From: Patagioenas fasciata
Lineage: Eukaryota > Chordata > Aves > Columbiformes > Columbidae
Assembly: GCF_037038585.1 (NCBI RefSeq)
Contig: NC_092526.1
Coordinates: forward strand, 6,782,001-6,846,000
Length of the DNA stretch: 64,000 nt
Direction: 5' to 3'
Shown: piece after piece, positions 56,240 to 64,000 of the stretch
Position numbering within the stretch: the stretch's first letter is position 1
Layout of the letters: each line of letters begins with the position of its first letter
The notes under the pieces: model-generated
Seen by the model: only the letters and a program-made list of their open reading frames with translations
The model's database searches: none
What the model was told of the DNA's origin: nothing
Position numbers and translations under genes: made by a program

Positions 56240-59200
56240 TTAACATCAAATTATTACATTTCAATTGCACCTGGAACGAAGGATAAGATTGAAATTCCAT
56301 TTACTTACCTCCTCTTAAAGCAAGGCTGAGCTCAGCTGTCACAGCACCTTTGGAACTGCACCACCTCTGAAGGGAAGAGACCTGAACACCCCGAGCACCC
56401 AAAGTACCCCAAGAGAAGCTGCTCTGCCAGGCAAAACTCTGTTAAAAAAACTGGAATATTCATTTTTATTCCATTGATGGAAATAAGATGACAAATTGCC
56501 CTTTTCTGGATAAACAGACTGAGCAAAGAGTGGGAAAGCGGGTACGAGTCCAAAGGAGGATGCTCACCTGCTCACCATTCACAGAAGCTTTGGCTGATCT
56601 TCTGTGAGTCCTTCTGGTGTGTCATGCTCTTAAAAAGAATTGCTTTGAAAGTTGGGTTAATATTTCTTTCCTATTTGCAGCAAGTTCTGCCACCTCTTAA
56701 ACCTGGTATTAGTCCCAGGCAGCAAACATGCCCATCGGACCCCTGGAGAATGGCACTGTGTGCTGCAGTGACTTCAGCTACAAAGCGAGCAGAGCAAGAA
56801 AACCACTTTGAAAGCCTGAAAAATGATTAAGGAATATTTCTAAAAAATGTCTAAAACTTGAATATGAATAAATACATCCAATCAGCAGGTTTGACTCAGC
56901 CCAGCATTTCTGATGTAAGTTTAGCAGTGTTCTTCCCTATCATTCAGTAGATTGCACTAACAGGTAGAGGAGAAAATGTCCAAATGGGCTACAGATTTAT
57001 TTTACCAAAAGCCACTAGGTGGGGATGCAAGGACACTTTTCTGCTCTTTCTCTTACACTTGGATCCCCACTTAGCACGCTTGATCTGGCCTTTCCTGCTA
57101 ACATGGGCTGTTGTCTTTGCTTTTTCTTTTTAGGAGCTGACAGAGGTCATTTGAACACTTATCACTCGCTGACTTTCCATCCTGTAGGAATCAGGCCTTA
57201 GGCTGCGGTTACAATGTGATTACTGCTTGCCGAATATTATTCTCTGCATCAAGACTCGGCACGGGGAAGAGTGAAGGACTTGGCTTTCAGTTTGCGGATT
57301 AGTCTTCTTTTATAGGCTGTGGAAAGGAAAAGTACTTTATATTGAACACAGTGGGGAAAAAAATACATTCAGCAAACTGGTAATCTCTGAAAATGGCCAT
57401 ATTTTGGCATGGTTATTGTGGGAAAGACGCCAGAAGGTTTTCCTCAGGCTCAGTAGTCAAATCTCTGGGCAACTTTTTTTATCTCCTTTGAAATTCATAT
57501 AAGAGATATAAAATCAGAAAGGTTGGTTCAGCAAAGCTGTAGGCAGGATCAGCCCTGCTCTCTAGGGCAGAACCACTCCATAGATGTATATCATGAGCAC
57601 ATACGGGCTGCAGGAACCCATGCAATGCATAAGCGATGTTGTGTGGGGTATGGAGTGAGGAGGGCTCCAGCTGTACAGTGATTTTCGGCTCTGACCTGCG
57701 TTCACCTTGGGCTTCTGCATTGGGCACCTACTCTCACTATTTATCTTAAATGTCAGGATATTTGTTGCTTTTATTAATTCCCAGCTCCTGGAGTCAGGTG
57801 AATATGAAAAAAAAAGCTCCTAGCAAACTTCCAACAGTAAAATTCCAGCTTCTGCGGTATGGTGGGGTACCTGAGATGCACTCCAGGGTTCAGAACACAG
57901 AAGATGCTTTGAGAGAGGTCCAAAAATGGGTTCAGTGAAAAGCAATTTCATGAAAGCTTTCAGTGCTTGGTGGGGAGGGGGGCGAGGGAGTCAGGGTGTC
58001 TAGGAGAAAAGGTTTTGGTAAATACCCTGAAAACAAAACCATCTTATATTGTAGTGACAAATTCAGAAAACGGGGAGAACCATTCAGATATTTCAGTGCT
58101 GAAATGCCTTTCATCATGGTTAACATATGGAGCTAATGCTACCAGATCATAGCAAACCATGTTTTCAGGATTGAGGGACAAAGGCCAGGGGGGGTGGTTT
58201 TGTGTCTTAAGTTACACTTCTATGAATTGCTAAAAATAAATTGTTATGTTTCATTTAAAATAAACAGAAGGGCCATTGCTTTTCCTGGGCCAGAGGGCAG
58301 AAGGGTTGCAGGGCTGGAGGGACATTGGGACAGCTTTGGTGGCTGTTTCCCCGCTCTTTCACGCTGTGGACACCACCGGGCACTGCCTTGGGCCTTCGGC
58401 TGTTGCCCCAGCTCCTGCCGAGGTGTTTCCAGCAGCTCAAGCACGTCCTGCAGGCTCCTTCTATTTTTCCTCTGTATTATTTTCCCCCCACTGCTTAGTA
58501 GTCTCCTCATGGTGACAACGAAATGTCTGTTTTCCAGGAAACCATTCGAGCTTTATGGATTAGCCACGGTAGGCACTCGCAGACCTCCATAAAGCACGTT
58601 GACACGCTCTCCGGTGTATTACTAACTCGACTGAAAAATTGATCAAAACTGATAAGAGTTACAGGGCCCTGAGTCCCTTTACAATCTGCTGTTGTGCTGC
58701 TCGGCTCTTGCAGAGGCAGCAGAGTCAAACCCAGTGAAAACTCTTGCCTGGAAAATACCCCTTCATTCTGCCCTTGGCTTTGCCCAAAGCAGATGATGTG
58801 CAGGATGTGCCCCTCCGTCTGTTCCTCCAGGGACCAAGCTCACCGTGGTATTTGCAGGAATCCCCAAAACGTAGCAGGGAGTGTCTGCAGCATCCTGCCC
58901 TGCCATGGGGCTGTGACACCCTCAGGGCTGGAACGTCCTCGCCCCGATGCAGCCATGGCCTCGGGTGCCTCCTGCACCCTTGCTGCAGCCGTGCGTTCCC
59001 CATCCCACCTCCTTAAAGCAGCAGCTCTTAGGAAAGAATGCTTAAATTACAGGAAATTCTAACAAGCTCATTAAATGTGGACATGAGTTTGCTGGAGAAG
59101 ATGGGATGCCACGCAGCAGAGGAGCTGCTGGTCTACCGCAAGGCCTCAGCAGAGTCTTTTTTTCTCATCTTTGCCTCCCGACACCTCTTGCTTTTGCTCA

Positions 59201-62200
59201 CAGTCTTGGAGCAACGCCTGTGCTTTATTTCATCCCAAGACCTCCTAGTCCTTGGGAAGGCAACCAGGTGTCGAGCGTGTAGTCTCTCCCCAAGCATCCT
59301 CTAGTGCCCCAGCTCTACAGAAACACCTCCTGCTTCTGTTTATTATTTACAGCTTGATTATTGCTGGAATCCCAAATGAAGACTGAATAGCACAGCCAAT
59401 ACCTGATTCAAAGAGTTTCCAAGTGAGAGGTCAGGATATGAAGGATATTAAAATAATCAACAAGGCATCAGCAATGGATGAGATAATGGAAGAGATAAGA
59501 CACTTGCTTCCAGTCCTAAACACAAAACCAGAGCCAAAATGCTCTTTGCCACACATTAGGCTGTGCCCACTCTTGTATGAGAGTGCTTGCTGTCAAATCC
59601 AGTTCAATAAAGCTGATCAATAAACATCCACAGATGAATGCAGTGACATGATACACACAGGGGAAGAAGCGCTGCCATGGAAAGGCATCGCTCGCACAAG
59701 TCCCTTTGTGCTGCCTTCAAGTCACGCACCGCCAGTGGCAAAAGGACAGTGATGGAGATGCTCGGCTTCTCAGCTCTCTGGAGTCATGATACATCTCATA
59801 GCCTCCAACAGCATTATTTCAACATGGCTTTGGAATTATGTCAAAATATTATCATGTGATTTAATTAGACAAAAAAATCCAAACATAGAAGAATGACTAG
59901 TTTCAGCACAGGGAGCAAAGGGAGTTAATTTTAAAATTTTATATGTGCGTGTGGATAGATATACAGGATATTCAAGAAAAACAATTATTTTACTGCAAAC
60001 ATCAAGCACAGACAATCTTCTGTTGCCTTGCAAAATGCTGGAAGTTTTCCAGTTTGTAAGCTGTATGCCATTGTAACACCTCAATGGTTTATTTTTACCT
60101 GAATATATACCAAACCAAAAGGATGTTCTAGGAGCTCTTTGCGCCCCTGCTGTTCCCTGCCATTGCCATTGCCAGCTCTGAACAATTTCTGCTGGGCTCC
60201 TCACCGAGTCCTGTACCCCAGCCAGATCCAGCTGGGATCGACACCCCATAATGCAGCACAGAGCCACCCCTGCAAATCCTGTGCCACCCTTGTGGGGTGA
60301 CCCTGGCCAAGACTGGGGTGCAGGATCCAGCCCAGCACCCCTCGGAGGCAGCCTGAGGTGCCTGCATAGGTGAAAATGTGCAGCATGAACTCGCAGCAAC
60401 ACTAAGGTACTTATATCTTTGCAGACAATTAAGCTATTTAAGTCATCCTTACAGCAGCTCTATTATTGTAGGTAAGTCCTACCTGGCCACCAAGGTGATG
60501 ACAGGCCCTGATGGCCCCGGCTCCCTCCCTCTGTCCTTGCTCTCCCATGTGGCCACAAAAATCTCATTTCCTTTGCCCTCCCATCAGATTTTAACTGCTG
60601 ACCTCAGAAAGGGTGCGATCGCTGAGCTGGGAGGTGACCCACAGCTCCAGGCAGACGTGAGCAGTCACCAAAGGACCAGCACCAAACATCTTGGCAAACT
60701 CAACGTGGCCAGACCATAACTGCTTCAAAGATCCCAGGGAAGAAAAGCAAACAAAGCAGCTCCAGCATAACTTGGACACTTCTTGGTGTGGGGATGGTGC
60801 CATTGGGCTCGTCTTTGTACAGCCCACGTCCATGCTGAAGATCTCGTGTGTGCCCAGGTGTAGCGGCCAGGTGTTTTAAAATGAAAGCCCTTGATCACTT
60901 TTACTCATGTATTGCCTAACGAGTGTATTCTAAAAAGCAATAACATTGCAGGGGCTGCTGAAGGTACCTCCTGCAGTTTAATGCTTTTCGGAGAGCACTG
61001 GAGGGAAGCGGTTCGGTCAGCTCTGGCACATTCCCATCTGCAGATTTAATGTAATTCCAGAGCTGTTAGCACACCTAACCCAGAGCCACAGTTTTCATCT
61101 TTTTTCCTTCCTCTGCTTAAATAATATATATGTGAGTGAGCTTTTCTAAAGCAGTGAAGTTTTGATCTCAATTACTAGTATCAGCTGGAGTGAGAAAATT
61201 GAAATTCAGGATTTGTTACCAACACTTTAATTATTCAGTGTTATCAAGTTGTCACAAGGCCTTTAATTATTTTTCGGTTTATACCTAATTTCCCACACTA
61301 TGATTGCTTTAGCGATGTTAAGGTAGATCTGCAACTGTAATAGAACACGTACAAGTCCTTTATGATGCTGGGGACTGGAAATGACAACGTTAATAAAATT
61401 CCCTCATCTCCTGTGCCACCAGCCATCATCAAGATAGTGTTCATTTGCAGTTGGCATGCTATTTAACTATGCTCTTTTGGTACCAATAAACACTTGATAA
61501 TATGTTCAAAATGAGTAAACAGGGTGTAACAGTGTCTGTGCCTCTGCATCTATTCAAAGACTGGGCACAAGACCACAAAATCTCAGTGCCAAAGCCTATC
61601 AGCAGTGGACTCTACATTTCAGAAAATGCTATGGCACTGGGAAAGTTATTTATATACAAGGTACCTCCACCCAAAACATGGGTAGTATTCCGGAGATGCA
61701 CAGAGGTTTCACAGGTGATTAACACCAATTATGCAGCTAGTTACCTTTGTTTACAGAGACCATTTGTTTTCACACACCAGGCAATTTCAGCTCAGCAAAA
61801 CCTCATGCAAAGAAGGAAACCGTGGTTACAATGATGGAGCTGGTGCAGAAACGCTCACAAACCTCACCAGACGCAGCAAAGAGGCAATTTGCCAAGTTTC
61901 TTGCCAAGCCCAGGGCAGGAAAAGGGTAGGATTACTCTACCTGCAGGCTGTGATTATCATGCCTGCTGCTGGTCCCCGTGACTAGAGCAGTGTACGCTCA
62001 ATAACCCTGCATATCCGAGGGCAGATACACAAAAGCTTTTATCTCCTTTCTTCCCCTAGAAGGCTGTTACCAGCCAGGAGGTACTTTGTCTCTGACCTAC
62101 AGGCGAAGTCTGATGGACACTTGAGGCAGCTCTACTCCAGACCGACGGCCAAATGTCACTTTGCACCCATTCCCACCTGCTCTTCTCCCCAGCCAGGCCC

Positions 62201-63285
62201 ACAGCCCCAGCTGATGTGCCTGCCCAAGAGGACCATGGGCATCCCTGGGCTGCGCATACAGGTCCCACCGATGTCATGCAAGTCAAACAGTTAACTGATG
62301 CGATGATGTGGGCAGGCAAACAGGACCACAAGATGCACACAGAGCAGGCCCTGCCACTCTTCCAGGTATCACCCAGGAGAAAAACCAACCAGCAGCAGCT
62401 CACCAGGACACTGGGGTGAGGGTCACTATTCTCTTTATACACAGTCCTTTGGCATATCTCATTACTTTCTGCCTTGGAAGGTTACTCTGAATTACTTGGA
62501 AGACCCCCCAAGCCCTAAAGCCCTTCCCAGCTGTTCTGCAGACCCCTCTCCTGCCACCCCAGCCTCGCTGCTTCCAGCTATTAGGACCTGGAAATTTCAT
62601 CCCACTCATTTCTTTGCAACAGGGAAAACAGGCAAAGCCCCCTCAGTAACCTACAGAAACCTGGCCCCATAAACATGATAAACAGCAAAATAAAGAACTT
62701 GTGGCTGACCCTGCCCCGTTTCACAGCGTTTGAGCACACTGCAAGAGGAGCCTTGAGCGGGTGAGCATCTCCAGACTTGGGTCTCCCAGTCACCACTGTG
62801 ATTTGCTGTTTCAGCTGGTGGGTGGGTGTGTAAGGCTCACAGGTGCCTGTGCCGGCCACTGCTCAAGCACAACCATTTGGCACCATTTTCTTTCAGACTA
62901 GCTCACGACACTTCTTGCCCAGAATTAATTAGCAGACGTACAAAATAACCCTTCTAACCAGCACCTCCATTTCTAGCTTGCAGCACCTTTTGCAAACAAA
63001 TTTTACATGTTTGAGATTTAAATTTGTGTTAAATCATTAGTGCTGATCTTCCAGAGACGAGGAAGCAAAGGTTGCTAACACAGTACCCAAGTGCACAAGA
63101 TCGTTGTGTATTTTATACTGTTCCTCTCTCTGCTAATTGACTTAATGCCACACGCAGCTGGGAGTGTATTTGCATCCCCAAAAGGACCGTGGCACTCCGA
63201 AGATGGGTTTTTTCACGTGCCAATATGACAGCTTGACTCACAACTGGCTCCCCCCACAAAAAATACCCATGACACGCAGATGTGG
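56240..63285. other. No gene recognised
   Basis: No exon of a neighbouring gene, structured RNA or named repeat is seen. In mammals THSD7B lies upstream of HNMT, but I find no thrombospondin-type Trp/Cys pattern here. Confidence 0.45.
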
Positions 63286-63289
63286 ATGA

Positions 63290-63595
63290 TTAGTGCCTGA
63301 ACCAGAACTAACTCCTCAGAAAATTGTACTTATTGCAGGACAAATTGAGTCTGCTATGGCAGAAGCCAGAATAATTGCTCAGGGGAGCACGGGGCTTATC
63401 CAGCAGTTAGTTCATTATTTGTACCTGCTCGGAGCCAGGATAGGAACAGCAGGCAAGGTGGCAGCAAACAAGGTACAAACTCCAGTATCTCAGGATCAAT
63501 TTGTTCAGATAAAGGCTTATTGCCATCACAGCAAGGTTGCAAAACACCTCTTTGAGTGCTTATGGGTGGGAAAATATGAGGAGGGAGCTGTTTAA
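63290..63595 (+). other. Unrecognised protein-like open frame without a start codon
   Basis: About 100 codons are open from 63290 to the TAA at 63593-63595, with no ATG near the beginning. The translation is helix-rich and alanine/isoleucine/glutamine-rich: PEPELTPQKIVLIAGQIESA, AEARIIAQGSTGLIQQLVHY, LGARIGTAGKVAANKVQ and SQDQFVQIKAYCHHSKVAK. A-rich codon choice and the lack of a start suggest an internal fragment, either an exon or a decayed retroelement gag-like piece. I cannot place it in a family. Confidence 0.3.
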
Positions 63596-63599
63596 CTAC

Positions 63600-64000
63600 T
63601 GTCCTTAAGTTTTGTGATAAGCTATACAGATGCGAACAAAATTAATGCTGCTTTTCGGACTTTTCCATGCACCCCAAAGCCAGAGTTTAGAGGTGAAACA
63701 CATCTCAAGTTGAGAGGGCAGATGCCATCTTTGCAACAGCACCAGGATAAGGCAACCAGCACCTACCAGAAGCAGCTGGCATTTTTTAATACCAAATATA
63801 CACAATTTTGGCTAATGTTCATATAGATCTTAATACTCACATTAGCTCAATCTCATATATTATTGCTTAATACTTTTACAGAGTTCAGGTGTTTACTAAT
63901 GCGGAATAGTAAGACTACTGCCAATTCTCTCTTTCCCTTGAAACGAAATGCAGAACTGCTATGGTGGTGGCTGGGGAGCTTTCCTGCCTGATATAGGCAC
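63600..64000. other. Right edge, no feature recognised
   Basis: This is AT-leaning sequence with short chance frames only. Confidence 0.4.

Noticed and set aside
52500-64000. Search for THSD7B exons upstream of HNMT, and for SPOPL near the left edge
   Set aside because: These flank HNMT in mammals, but no thrombospondin-type Cys/Trp pattern or MATH/BTB sequence is visible. They probably lie outside the window.

Overview
This is a vertebrate nuclear window, almost certainly from a bird. Bird origin is suggested by many CR1 LINE 3' ends in both orientations (one about 590 bp long), a solo LTR of ERVL-like layout, small CpG-rich promoter islands, and low repeat density around split genes. There is no bacterial or phage architecture. 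Nearly all short open frames are chance frames.

The only recognisable protein-coding content is two paralogous histamine N-methyltransferase (HNMT) genes, both on the minus strand. Copy 1 (bases 1 to about 11.9 kb) shows coding exons 1-5 at 8803-8667, 7755-7703, 4863-4756, 1144-1014 and 455-362. Its last exon lies beyond the left edge. A GC-rich island at 11.74-11.9 kb carries a strong minus-strand splice donor and is a candidate 5' non-coding first exon. Copy 2 (52.2 to 40.36 kb) is complete: exons at 52189-52164, 49168-49107, 47668-47530, 45864-45812, 42940-42833, 42716-42586, 41776-41683 and 40719-40364. All introns are GT-AG and reading phase is kept throughout, giving 322 residues. Its core exons have the same lengths and phases as copy 1 (53, 108, 131 and 94 nt), but the proteins are strongly diverged. 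Copy 2 also has two extra in-frame 5' exons and changes at substrate- and cofactor-lining positions.

The roughly 28 kb between the copies (12-40 kb) holds no gene I recognise. It contains a 589-bp solo LTR (30263-30851) with a perfect 5-bp target duplication, CR1 fragments (including an inverted pair near 14 kb), a second CpG-rich patch at 17.2-17.45 kb and simple repeats. The right end (52.5-64 kb) has no recognised gene. It holds AT-rich minisatellites, an AT microsatellite and two unrecognised protein-like open frames (54957-54703 minus; 63290-63595 plus).

HNMT is a cytosolic S-adenosylmethionine-dependent enzyme that inactivates histamine. Copy 1 keeps the human-type binding residues that can be seen. 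Copy 2 keeps the catalytic core but has a remodelled pocket, so the locus looks like an old tandem duplication with functional divergence.
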